This document shows positions 16,122-25,700 of a DNA stretch of 55,818 nt, piece after piece (position 1 is the first letter of the stretch; every line of letters begins with the position of its first letter). Source of the stretch: Vibrio ichthyoenteri ATCC 700023 (lineage in GTDB: Bacteria; Pseudomonadota; Gammaproteobacteria; Enterobacterales; Vibrionaceae). The stretch lies in NCBI RefSeq assembly GCF_000222605.1, contig NZ_AFWF01000320.1:1-55818 (forward strand), in the 5' to 3' direction. The position numbers and the translations under genes are program-made. The notes below the pieces were generated by a model. It was not told the origin of the DNA and searched no databases. It worked only from the letters and a program-made list of their open reading frames with translations.

Positions 16122-17651
16122 ATGACTTTATCGCTGAACAAAAAGTGGCTATATCCTTTGCTCGTTTTTATTGGAACGACATTGATAACACTGTGCGTGG
16201 GATATTTTTCTTACCAGTCTCAACAGCGTTATAGCCAAACTCTATTTGAAAATTTAGCCGAACGACAAACCGAAGTCTTGGCCGAATTTATTGGCAGTGA
16301 TTTAGACCATATTGGCGCAGGGGCGAATTTCTTTCATGCCACAGATCGCGATGAATGGAACCACTTTCCAATTTTTGCTAAGCAAGTTATTGGTGCCTCT
16401 CAAACGCTCGTTACTCTGCAATGGATGGAACGAGTAGAAGCTCAGCAAGTTGAACAATTTATCGCTGATGCTCGTCTTGAATACCCTGATTACCAAATTT
16501 ATACCATTCCCAAAGGTGGTGATAAAATTGAAGGTTATGTCATGCCTGACGGAGAAGCTATCTTTGCCGCGCGTGAAATTTATCCTCGCAATGCCAGTAA
16601 CAATAGCGTGCTTGGTTTCTATTCTGCACGTCCTCGCTTTCAACTGGTGGTGGACAATATGCGAGTGCACCACAAACCGAGTCTTTCAGACAAGGTTCGC
16701 TTGATTCAAGATGGTTTGGATCACAGTTTAAAACGCGATGGTATTTTGGTTTATCACCCGGTGTTTGATATGCAAACCAATCAGCGTCTTATCGGCGTTG
16801 TGATTGGCGTTATTCGCACCTCTCATTACTTTGATAACCTCATGGTTCGCACGGCTGCAGAGCAGCAGCTTGAAGTTCGAGTGGTCGATCTCGGCTTTGA
16901 TGCAGAAGATGATCCAGTGCTATTCGAAAGTGCCCATTGGTCAACGACGGATGGCCTGCAGGTCCGTAAAATTTTACATCTACCAAACCGTCAATGGGCC
17001 GTTGATTTTAGACTGGGCGATAAAGTTACCGCGAACGATCTCTTTATTGTCCATGCCATTGTCTTTGGTGGCTTTGTGATTGCTTGTTTGCTGAGTTACA
17101 TCGCTTTCTTTCAAGTCCGCGCGAAATCCAATCTTGAGCGCCAATTAGACCAACGAACCAAAGAGCTACAGTTTTTGGTAGAACATGACTCATTGACGGG
17201 GCTCTATAGCCGTCACGCATTCAACCAGTTTATTAGCGTGATGGTGGCGGAAGATCGCCGTTTCACCTTAGTCGGTTTTGATGTCGACAAATTTAAATCA
17301 GTGAACGACAACTTCGGTCACACTGGGGGCGACAACATGTTAGTGCACGTGGCCCGTACCGTAGAAAACTGTTTAGAGCCGGGTGATACTTTGATTCGTC
17401 TTGGTGGTGATGAGTTTTCTATTCTTAGTAATGTCATTGAGCGCGAGAAGTTACAAGCCTATCTTACTCATATCGGAGAGACAGTGTTTCACAGTCATAT
17501 CGAGATTAGCGGGCAAGAGGTCTGCTGTTCCTTGAGTATCGGCGCTGCGATTCGTCAGCATGAATCCGCAGAGCAGTTGATCCATTTGGCTGACGCTCAG
17601 CTATATAAAAGTAAGAACGCAGGTAGAAATACCACCTCGATTGCTGAATAA
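16122..17651 (+). CDS. Diguanylate cyclase with CHASE sensor domain
   Basis: A 509-residue inner-membrane enzyme that makes cyclic di-GMP from two GTP. A first helix (about 10-28) and a second (about 305-328) flank a periplasmic CHASE-type sensor domain, typical of receptors for small ligands. The C-terminal domain begins near VEHDSLTGLYSRHAF and carries an intact GGDEF active site at 428-432 (RLGGDEFSIL). The inhibitory I-site position five residues before GGDEF reads EPGD instead of RxxD, so product inhibition through that site is unlikely. There is no EAL domain. The ribosome binding site is weak. Confidence 0.9.
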   Translation: MTLSLNKKWLYPLLVFIGTTLITLCVGYFSYQSQQRYSQTLFENLAERQTEVLAEFIGSDLDHIGAGANFFHATDRDEWNHFPIFAKQVIGASQTLVTLQWMERVEAQQVEQFIADARLEYPDYQIYTIPKGGDKIEGYVMPDGEAIFAAREIYPRNASNNSVLGFYSARPRFQLVVDNMRVHHKPSLSDKVRLIQDGLDHSLKRDGILVYHPVFDMQTNQRLIGVVIGVIRTSHYFDNLMVRTAAEQQLEVRVVDLGFDAEDDPVLFESAHWSTTDGLQVRKILHLPNRQWAVDFRLGDKVTANDLFIVHAIVFGGFVIACLLSYIAFFQVRAKSNLERQLDQRTKELQFLVEHDSLTGLYSRHAFNQFISVMVAEDRRFTLVGFDVDKFKSVNDNFGHTGGDNMLVHVARTVENCLEPGDTLIRLGGDEFSILSNVIEREKLQAYLTHIGETVFHSHIEISGQEVCCSLSIGAAIRQHESAEQLIHLADAQLYKSKNAGRNTTSIAE

Positions 17652-17747
17652 CTCAGCGAACAGAACCTAAGTGATTATGGGTTGCTTGGGTTAGTGGCAG
17701 GTTTACGGTAGAATTTTGCGCTTTAGTTATCTCTTGTTGGGCGAGTC

Positions 17748-18278
17748 ATGAATCATAATCGTATCGTTTGTTTTGACCTAGAAATGTGCTGCTGGAATAT
17801 CGATGGCGTCGGCACGACGGGTGAAATTATCGAGATCGGCTTAGCAGAGATTGATTTGGTCAAAGGTGAAATCGTAAAGCGCGCGCAATATTACGTGAAG
17901 CCAGAGCAAGATGAAGTATCGCTGTTTTGCGTGGAATTAACCGGTATCACACCACGTAAAGTGGAAAAGCAGGGGCGTCCATTAGCAGAAGTGATCAAAT
18001 CGATGATCAAAAATTTTGGCGGCAATAACAAAATTTATGCTGCGTGGGGACGTGATGATTTGGTGCTTGCGCAAGAGTGCGCAGCGAAAGGCATTGAAAT
18101 GCCGTTCAAAGAATACGTTAACCTTGCCACTATTTATCGTATCCAAAATCGTTTGAAAGAGAAACGCATTGGTCACAAAGCGGCTCAAGAAGCGAAAGGC
18201 ATTGAGTGGGAAGGGCGTCAACACTCCGGCTATGTGGATGCGTATAACTTAGCGAAGTTAGCCTTGACGATGCTGTAA
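17748..18278 (+). CDS. DEDDh-family 3'-5' exonuclease
   Basis: A 176-residue single-domain exonuclease. The DEDDh residues are visible: Asp10 and Glu12 in CFDLEM, an Asp in WGRDDLVL, and His with the last Asp in GRQHSGYVDAYN. It resembles the ERI1-like/KapD-type group that trims RNA or single-stranded DNA ends with two metal ions. It is monocistronic, with a terminator directly after it. Substrate unknown. Confidence 0.85.
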   Translation: MNHNRIVCFDLEMCCWNIDGVGTTGEIIEIGLAEIDLVKGEIVKRAQYYVKPEQDEVSLFCVELTGITPRKVEKQGRPLAEVIKSMIKNFGGNNKIYAAWGRDDLVLAQECAAKGIEMPFKEYVNLATIYRIQNRLKEKRIGHKAAQEAKGIEWEGRQHSGYVDAYNLAKLALTML

Positions 18279-18293
18279 TCTAAAGTCATTGAA

Positions 18294-18323
18294 TAAAAAG
18301 CGAGCTTGATGGCTCGCTTTTTT
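18294..18323. terminator. Bidirectional terminator between exonuclease and TerB-like genes
   Basis: GCGAGC pairs with GCTCGC around a TTGATG loop. AAAAA precedes it and TTTTTT follows, so it can end both convergent transcripts. Confidence 0.9.
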
Positions 18324-18358
18324 AATGTCCTTACGCCACGTCATGACACCAGTAGGCG

Positions 18359-18808
18359 TTATTTTTTGTCGGTGACTGAAATTTTAGCGCGAATAAAATC
18401 ATGATGGTCAACGTAGAGCAATTCAGCTGACTTACGAATGACGGCGTCTTCGAGTGGATCAATTTCACCATCGGCATGGGCAACTTCCCACATCGCTTTG
18501 ATTAAGTTATAACGCGTTTCTTGGCTTAACTCTCGCAGTTGGGTGGTGAATTCATACAAAGAAGCCGCATCTTTCACTTTCGTCTCTGCTCGGCTGAGTA
18601 ATGTTTGCGCCTGCGCCGCATCTAAATCTAATAGACGCGCCACCAACTGCTGTTTTGCTGCAATCTCACTCGGTTCAATTTGATGATCGGCTCCGGCAAC
18701 TTCACACAGTAAGCACGCAATTGCGAGATTAGGGTCGGCCTTATTTTGATTACTAAGATCGTGGCCTTCTAAGAGTTGTTTAAACAGTTTGCTGATTGAA
18801 TTGAGCAT
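18359..18808 (-). CDS. TerB-family protein
   Basis: A 149-residue helical protein with the TerB-like fold (TerB of tellurite resistance, also found in DjlA). Two acidic motifs mark the repeat, EVAGADHQIEPSE near residues 36-48 and EVAHADGEIDPLED near 107-120, each a probable metal-binding loop. AAGG lies 8 bases upstream of the ATG. No other ter genes are nearby, so a tellurite role should not be assumed; isolated TerB domains are often linked to membrane stress. Confidence 0.85.
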   Translation of the reverse strand: MLNSISKLFKQLLEGHDLSNQNKADPNLAIACLLCEVAGADHQIEPSEIAAKQQLVARLLDLDAAQAQTLLSRAETKVKDAASLYEFTTQLRELSQETRYNLIKAMWEVAHADGEIDPLEDAVIRKSAELLYVDHHDFIRAKISVTDKK

Positions 18809-18869
18809 ATTGATTGCCTTGCTTGATTCTATGGAGACTTATTGTATAGATAGTGGCTTTCGATGCAGA

Positions 18870-20783
18870 TCACAAGCTTTCTTGTTCAGTGGGCGGAAAA
18901 CGAATCGTGTTACCTTCACCGGTTAGAATCGCGATTTCACAGGGTCTACCATGGCTGTCGAGCTTTAATTCTCCCACCGCACTGGTATTCACCAGCCTGC
19001 GTGAACCTTCAATATCTGGGTCGCGTTTGAAGACTTTTAAACGCTTACGCTTGGTCAGATAGTTTAATGGTGAGCGAGGCGAATAGAGCATGCGATCGAG
19101 TCGATCACAGAGACCTAAAAGAGGTTCTGGGAACTGATTCTTAAAACCACTGCAGGTGATTTGATAAATATTCGGGCTCGACTTTCTGAATCTAAGTTTG
19201 ATGTCATAAGCAAACGAGTAGTGTACATCGCCGGATAAAATCACAAAGTTAGTTGGCGTTTTCGTATGGGTAAAAATACTCAGTAATGTGTTGGCACTAC
19301 CGGGGTGCGCCATCCAGTTTTCAGCATCAATCAGTAAAGGTTGACCGAGCAGTGTCATGGATTTTTGCAGTGCTTCAATAAATTTAACGCCAAACATCGG
19401 AGCGGCAGAAATAACAATGACTTTGTCTTGGTGCATGAGTTGTTGTTGAAATTCAATCAATGCTTCCCAATCCATCAAGCCTGAAGGCTTGTTCATGCGT
19501 GACTCAGAACGCCAACGACGGGTTCGGGTATCCAAGACCACCACTTTTGGTGAGCTATGAATGGTGTAGTGCCATTGCTCAAAATTGTACAGATACTGAA
19601 TTAAGTCATCTTGGACTTTGGCTTGCTCACTGTGACTAAAGTGCTCTGCTAACGACAATAGTTCTTGGCTGAAGTTGTCTGGTTCATTCCCCCAACCCTG
19701 ACATAACCAGTAGCTGATCAAGCCGTTGCCGATGATGCGTTTGGCAAACGGATTGTCATAGGCGGCTTTTTCCCAGCCGACGGTAAGATTCCAATCATCA
19801 GTAACATCATGATCATCAAAAATCATGTAGGTTGGGATATGGGCGATTAAGCGCTGAATGTGTGGTAGGCCAAGCGCAAACTGCTCAATGTGCTGTTTTT
19901 CGCTGTGCCATTGCTTGATATCGCTCGCCGCCAGTTTTTGGCCGGCGTGTTGGAAGTTATGTTCCGCCAATCGGTTTAGATTAACGTGTGACCAAAGGGT
20001 TGGCGACCACACCAATAAATACATAGCAATGAACTCACCAAAACTGATGAGGTGATTTTCACATTCGCGCGAACTAAAGATAGGGCTGTATTTTGCTTGC
20101 AACCAGCGGTTCAGCCAGTGGCTGTGATCAAGATAACTTGGCAATAATCTATCGCGCTGATAGTAGCAACGTGGATGCTCATAGAGCGCTTGGCTACTCG
20201 CAATAGGGGCATCAACAAAGCACTCTTGTTTGAGGCCAAGCAGATCGCAAACTTGATGAATGGCATCGAGCATGGGGCCGGCGACGTGGTCAGCGTATAT
20301 CTGATCGCCACTCATCATTAATAAATCCGGTCTATCTTCCAAGGCTTGGTTTGAGACTTTGATGTCAGCTTGGATTAAGGCGTCTTTGCTTGGGTGATGC
20401 GGGTTTCTGCACGAACCATGTAGCAGGTAATCCGCTTGCGTGCTGATGCGAAAAATAGGTCGAATCTCATCGGCATAGAGCAGATCTGGCACCAATTGAG
20501 CTAATTGACCGTCAGGGGTGACCAAGTCATAACTTAGCGCGATATTTGCCGGAAATGCCCCTTTGAACTGCGCGCAAACCACATAAGCGTGCTCCCCAAC
20601 TTTGAGTGAATGGCATTCTGCCAATGGTGCTTGATAAATGAGAGCGTTATCAGCTTCGGCGTAAAGTTGGAATTCGCCGGATAAAGGTTTGCTGGTGACA
20701 TACCATAACACCAATTCTGATGGTGTGGTTTTTCTCAGTATAGGGCCTGCTAGAATAAGCGGTAAGGTTTGGGTATCGCTCAT
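18870..20783 (-). CDS. PhoD-like metallophosphatase
   Basis: About 637 residues from the ATG at 20783 (the open frame extends to 20837, overlapping the upstream gene). It shows the alkaline phosphatase D pattern: LLHGSCRNPHH, MSGDQIYADHVAG with metal-binding Asp, FDDHDVTDDWN with Asp/His ligands, and LSGDVHYSFAY near the C-terminus. Secreted PhoD enzymes carry a Tat signal, but this one has none, so it belongs to the cytoplasmic PhoD-like group. The enzyme probably hydrolyses phosphodiesters or phosphomonoesters with Fe/Ca-type metals. It is co-directional with the 124-residue hypothetical gene just upstream, 29 bp away. Confidence 0.85.
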   Translation of the reverse strand: MSDTQTLPLILAGPILRKTTPSELVLWYVTSKPLSGEFQLYAEADNALIYQAPLAECHSLKVGEHAYVVCAQFKGAFPANIALSYDLVTPDGQLAQLVPDLLYADEIRPIFRISTQADYLLHGSCRNPHHPSKDALIQADIKVSNQALEDRPDLLMMSGDQIYADHVAGPMLDAIHQVCDLLGLKQECFVDAPIASSQALYEHPRCYYQRDRLLPSYLDHSHWLNRWLQAKYSPIFSSRECENHLISFGEFIAMYLLVWSPTLWSHVNLNRLAEHNFQHAGQKLAASDIKQWHSEKQHIEQFALGLPHIQRLIAHIPTYMIFDDHDVTDDWNLTVGWEKAAYDNPFAKRIIGNGLISYWLCQGWGNEPDNFSQELLSLAEHFSHSEQAKVQDDLIQYLYNFEQWHYTIHSSPKVVVLDTRTRRWRSESRMNKPSGLMDWEALIEFQQQLMHQDKVIVISAAPMFGVKFIEALQKSMTLLGQPLLIDAENWMAHPGSANTLLSIFTHTKTPTNFVILSGDVHYSFAYDIKLRFRKSSPNIYQITCSGFKNQFPEPLLGLCDRLDRMLYSPRSPLNYLTKRKRLKVFKRDPDIEGSRRLVNTSAVGELKLDSHGRPCEIAILTGEGNTIRFPPTEQESL

Positions 20784-20812
20784 AGGGTGTTCGATGATAA
20801 GGTCTCGCTTAG

Positions 20813-21187
20813 CTATTCGATGATGTGTTCTTCGCACTCGGCGCTTTCAAGTATTTCGATAACTTCGCCACTGCTTTGTTCATGGCCGATAAGAAATAAT
20901 GCTAATAATGCATCAGCTTTGCTGCTTGTATCTGAATTTTCGGTAATAATTTGTTCAAATCGATGACGTATCATCTCTATTTCATGATCGACGAAGCCGC
21001 GACCTTCTTCACCTTGAATATCTTCGGGTGCGTTGTCAAACTGTAAAAACAGCATATCGTCTACCGTGGACGTAGCGACGAGTTGTTCTGGTAGCCACTC
21101 ATCGCCCGTTACGATGTTTAAGTCGCAATCAGTGGGCAGGGCGTTTAGTACATTCTTGAGTTCAGAAACTTTCACATTTTTTAGCAT
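20813..21187 (-). CDS. Hypothetical acidic protein upstream of the PhoD-like gene
   Basis: A 124-residue acidic protein without signal or membrane segment. The N-terminal half looks like a small alpha/beta fold (VKVSELKNVLNALPTDCDLNI, then LVATSTVDDMLFLQF) and the C-terminal half is helical. Family not recognised. It is co-transcribed with the phosphatase gene by position. The ATG has no strong ribosome binding site. Confidence 0.6.
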   Translation of the reverse strand: MLKNVKVSELKNVLNALPTDCDLNIVTGDEWLPEQLVATSTVDDMLFLQFDNAPEDIQGEEGRGFVDHEIEMIRHRFEQIITENSDTSSKADALLALFLIGHEQSSGEVIEILESAECEEHIIE

Positions 21188-21284
21188 CGAGAGATCGTAT
21201 CATTCTATTTTAACGGCGAATGTCAGTGAAACATAAGAGCAAAGTCGCTGATTTGGGTAAATAAATTTCCTTTTGGTTAAAAAA

Positions 21285-22610
21285 ATGACAATTCTTAACC
21301 TGCGGTCACTTTTCGCAGCAATCATCACAGTCAATTTCACTCCCTCGGTGATAGCGAATGACGACAATTCACTTGGCGAACAAGAGTGGGGATTAGCGGC
21401 AATGTATCGTGTTGCCAGCGTGCCTTTCGCCACTCAAAGTGGCGATCAAACTGTCGCAACATTCGTCCCTCTGATGTACTTCAGTAACGACTATGTATTT
21501 ATTGATGGCCTTGAAGGCGGAGTGCACATTACGGAGTGGCAAGATGGGGCTTATCAATTAAATGCGCTGACTCGGATGCGATTTATTGATATTCCTGCTT
21601 CGGTCCAGAACGCCAATCAAGGTGACACCGCGGACTTCGGCGTGCAATTGCGCCAGCAACTTAATGATGATTGGCATCTAGACTGGGAAGTGATGGGCGA
21701 TGAGGATTTCCGTTTTCACGCTAACCTTCGCGCCAGCGCTGAATATCAATGGGGTGATTGGAATATCAAACCGCACGCCACATTAAGATACAAAGATGCG
21801 GATTTTAACAGTCAATATTATGCATTCAGTGATTATACCGACCAAACGATTGGCGCTGGCGTTGATCTTAATGTTGGCATTGATGCTCGCTACCATGTTT
21901 ACTCCAATCTGTATCTGCTTGGCTCAACCAGCGTAACCCGTTTAGACGATAATGCTTACCAAACGCAAGCCATAGAAGACCGTTATCAAGGAGAAGTATT
22001 CGTTGGTTTTGGTCTCTTTAATGATAAAAACAGTCAACCTAAATCTCACTTGACCAATAAACGTTATCTGCGCGTGGCACATGGTTGGGCTACCCCGTCC
22101 AATATTGGTGATATTTTTGCCCTTAATCGAGAAAAAGATCCTAATAATAACCAGTTAACGTCGCTGTTTTATGGTCACCCTTTGACGGACGAATTGTTTG
22201 GTTTTCCGTTGGACCTCTATTTTACGCCGGGTATCGTACATCACTGGTCTTCCGATGTTCAGGGAGCCAGTACTGAGTGGGTTGCCGCGATTAAAGCGTA
22301 TGTGACCGTGGAATGGCCAACTCGTTGGCGCTTTGGGCTTGCTGAAGGGCTCTCCTATGTCGACAACATTACCTATATTGAACAAAGTGAAATGGATCGA
22401 AAAGGGTATACGCCAAGCCATCTGTTGAATTACTTAGACTTTTCGCTTGATGTGAATCTCGGGGAACTGGTGAACAAGCCAGCATGGAATGACGTGTGGC
22501 TCGGTTATTCATTGCATCACCGCAGCGCTATTTTTGAAAACGCTTCCCAGTTTGGTCGCATCAAAGGCGGCAGCAATTACAACACCATCTATCTGCAGTT
22601 TGATTTTTAA
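21285..22610 (+). CDS. MipA/OmpV-like outer-membrane beta-barrel protein
   Basis: About 441 residues with a signal peptide (to VIA-N, about residue 24 from the ATG at 21285; the frame is also open 4 codons further up). The first half resembles the MipA/OmpV family: EWGLAAMYRVASVPFATQ, VPLMYFSNDYVFIDGLEGG and later RYKDADFNSQYY. The second half is a separate set of barrel strands ending LGYSLHHRSAIFENASQFG and a final Phe. The HxS arrangement recalls the lipid A deacylase PagL, though the spacing of the acidic residue differs. So it may be an enzyme-like barrel rather than a simple scaffold protein. Ribosome binding site weak. Confidence 0.75.
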   Translation: MTILNLRSLFAAIITVNFTPSVIANDDNSLGEQEWGLAAMYRVASVPFATQSGDQTVATFVPLMYFSNDYVFIDGLEGGVHITEWQDGAYQLNALTRMRFIDIPASVQNANQGDTADFGVQLRQQLNDDWHLDWEVMGDEDFRFHANLRASAEYQWGDWNIKPHATLRYKDADFNSQYYAFSDYTDQTIGAGVDLNVGIDARYHVYSNLYLLGSTSVTRLDDNAYQTQAIEDRYQGEVFVGFGLFNDKNSQPKSHLTNKRYLRVAHGWATPSNIGDIFALNREKDPNNNQLTSLFYGHPLTDELFGFPLDLYFTPGIVHHWSSDVQGASTEWVAAIKAYVTVEWPTRWRFGLAEGLSYVDNITYIEQSEMDRKGYTPSHLLNYLDFSLDVNLGELVNKPAWNDVWLGYSLHHRSAIFENASQFGRIKGGSNYNTIYLQFDF

Positions 22611-22616
22611 TCAATG

Positions 22617-22680
22617 CGAATAGCGTTAGCCGCGGGTGGCCTGCATCGGCAAGTTACTTGCGGCTATTCTATGATACAAT
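22617..22680 (+). promoter_or_regulatory. hrpA promoter region with extended -10
   Basis: TG-A-TACAAT at 22672-22680 fits an extended -10 element. Upstream, GAATAGC (from about 22618) and GCTATTC (near 22663) form an inverted repeat enclosing a GC-rich core; this may also help terminate the MipA/OmpV-like transcript. No convincing -35 box is seen, as is common for extended -10 promoters. Confidence 0.45.
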
Positions 22681-22718
22681 CCGCGCAGTTTTGATAAGTA
22701 AAAAGAATAGGACACGCT

Positions 22719-25700
22719 TTGACTTCGTCACAGCCTAAAAAATCTCAGCCTAGTGAGAAGACAGTAAACGCGAACACCGCAGTCTCTCTACGTAAGGCAC
22801 TTGATCAATGTTTGATTCGAGACCGCTTCCGTTTGAGCAAGCGCATCTCTGGTGCAAGTAAAATAAACAAAGAAGCATCGCGCAATGCGGTGTTTGATGA
22901 AATTGCACTTGATATCGCTAAATCAATGATGGAAGTAGAGCAGCGCCGTGCGCAGCGTATCACCATTGAATATCCAGAAATCTTACCTGTTAGCCAGAAA
23001 AAAGAAGACATCGCCAAAGCAATCGCTGAGAACCAAGTGGTGATCGTTGCAGGTGAAACTGGCTCAGGAAAAACCACTCAGCTGCCAAAAATTTGTGCCG
23101 AGCTTGGCCGTGGTAAGTTTGGCCTAATTGGTCACACTCAGCCTCGCCGACTGGCGGCGCGTTCAGTCGCGAACCGTATCGCGGAAGAGATGCAAACTCA
23201 GTTGGGTGAATTTGTTGGCTATAAGGTTCGTTTTAACGACCAAATTTCTGACAACACACAAATCAAGTTGATGACAGACGGTATCTTGCTGGCCGAGATT
23301 CAGCATGACCGATTCCTTAATCAGTATGACACTATTATTATCGATGAAGCGCATGAACGTAGCTTAAACATCGATTTCATTATGGGCTATCTCAAAGAGC
23401 TGCTGCCACGTCGTCCTGATCTGAAAGTCATCATTACTTCAGCAACCATTGATCCTGAACGTTTCTCTAAGCACTTTAATAATGCGCCAATTATAGAAGT
23501 GTCAGGGCGTACTTATCCGGTGGATACGCGCTATCGTCCACTCAATGGTGATGATGATGTCGATCGTGACCAGCTTGAAGGTATCTTTGAAGCGGTGGAT
23601 GAACTGTGTGATGAAGGTTTAGGCGATATTCTGATCTTCATGAACGGCGAACGAGAGATCCGGGACACTGCGGATGCTTTAAGTAAACGTAATCTCAAGA
23701 GTACAGAAATCGTACCGCTTTATGCGCGCTTGTCCGCCAGCGAACAGAATAAAATCTTCCAACCTCACGCAGGCCGCCGTATTGTCTTGGCGACGAACGT
23801 AGCGGAAACCTCGTTGACGGTTCCTGGTATCAAATACGTTATCGATCCAGGTACAGCACGTATCAGTCGTTACAGCTACCGCACTAAGGTTCAGCGCCTG
23901 CCGATTGAACCGGTTTCTCAGGCGAGCGCTAACCAGCGTAAAGGCCGTTGTGGTCGTGTTGAAGAAGGTATTTGTATTCGTTTGTATTCAGAAGAGGATT
24001 TTAATTCTCGTCCTGAATTTACCGATCCTGAAATTCTGCGTACTAACTTAGCATCGGTTATCCTGCAGATGACCGCATTGGGTTTGGGCGACATTGAAGC
24101 TTTCCCATTTGTTGAAGCGCCAGATAAACGCAACGTACAAGATGGTGTGCGCCTACTGGAAGAGCTTGGCGCTATTAATGGCGATGTTAAAGACGCGAAA
24201 AAGCGTTTAACCAACACCGGTCGCCAGCTTGCTCGTTTACCGATTGACCCGCGTTTGGCGCGCATGGTGCTTGAAGCGCCAAAATACGGCGCGTTGAAGG
24301 AAGTGATGATTGTGGCGGCGGCCTTGTCGATCCAAGATCCTCGTGAACGCCCAAGTGATAAGAAGCAATCGTCAGATGATAAACATCGCCGCTTCTTCCA
24401 TGAAGAGTCTGACTTCCTAACCTTTGTCAATCTTTGGGATTACATCCAAAAACAGCAAAAAGAGTTGTCAGGCAATCAATTCCGTAAGCAGTGTAAGCTG
24501 GATTATTTGAACTATTTACGTGTGCGTGAGTGGCAAGATGTGTACTTCCAGATTCACCAGTCAATGCGTGAAATGGAGTTCAAACTCAACTCAGAGCCGG
24601 CTAATTATCAAAGCGTGCACAGCGCGATTTTGGTTGGTCTGCTGTCTCACATTGGTATTAAAGACCAAGAGAAGAGTGACTACCAAGGTGCGCGTAATGC
24701 ACGCTTCCACATCTTCCCAGCATCAGGTCTTTTCAAGAAGCAGCCGAAGTGGATTATGTCGGCCGAGCTGGTGGAAACCTCGAAGCTTTGGGGCCGCATT
24801 ATCGCTAAAATTCAACCTGAGTGGATTGAACCTTTGGCGGGGCATCTGATTAAGCGCAGCTACAGCGAACCGCATTGGTCGAAGAAGCGCGCGGCAGTTA
24901 TGGCTCACGAAAAAGTGATGTTGTACGGGGTACCAATCGTGCCAAAACGCTTGGTTAACTACGAGCGTATTGATGCCACCATTAGCCGCGAAATTTTCAT
25001 TCGTAGTGCCTTGGTGGAAGGGGATTGGGAAACCAAGCACGCCTTCTTCAAGCAAAACCGCAAATTGCTGCAAGAAGTGGAAGAGCTTGAGCATAAATCA
25101 CGTCGCCGTGACATCTTAGTCGATGACGATGAGCTGTTTGATTTCTACGATCAGCGAGTCGGAACCGAAGTGGTGTCTGGTCGTCATTTCGATACTTGGT
25201 GGAAAAAAGCGTCAAAACAAAACCCTGAACTGCTTAACTTTGAAAAAGAGATGCTGTTCAGAGGGGATGCGAGCCACGTAACCGATTTGGATTACCCGAA
25301 CTTCTGGTATCAAAATGGCCTCAAGTTGAAGCTGAGCTACCAATTTGAACCGGGTGATGATAACGATGGCGTGACGGTGCATATTCCGCTACCGATCTTA
25401 AACCAGATCGAGATGGCCGGCTTTGATTGGCAGATCCCAGGTTTACGCCATGAATTGGTGATGAGTTTAATTAAGTCACTACCAAAAACACTGCGCAAAA
25501 ATTTTGTGCCAGCGCCAAATTACGCCGATGCATTTTTGGCACGCGTGACGGCAATGGACATGCCGCTGCTGGATGCAATGGAAAAAGAACTGCGTCGAAT
25601 GACAGGTGTTGAGCTGTACCGCGAAGACTGGAAATTAGAGCAAGTGCCAGAGCACTTGAAGGTAACCTTCCGTGCGGTGGATCATCGCAATCGTAAGCTG

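Noticed and set aside
23918-24430. 170-codon minus-strand frame inside hrpA
   Set aside because: Shadow frame inside a strongly conserved helicase; Ser/Arg-rich translation without any domain.
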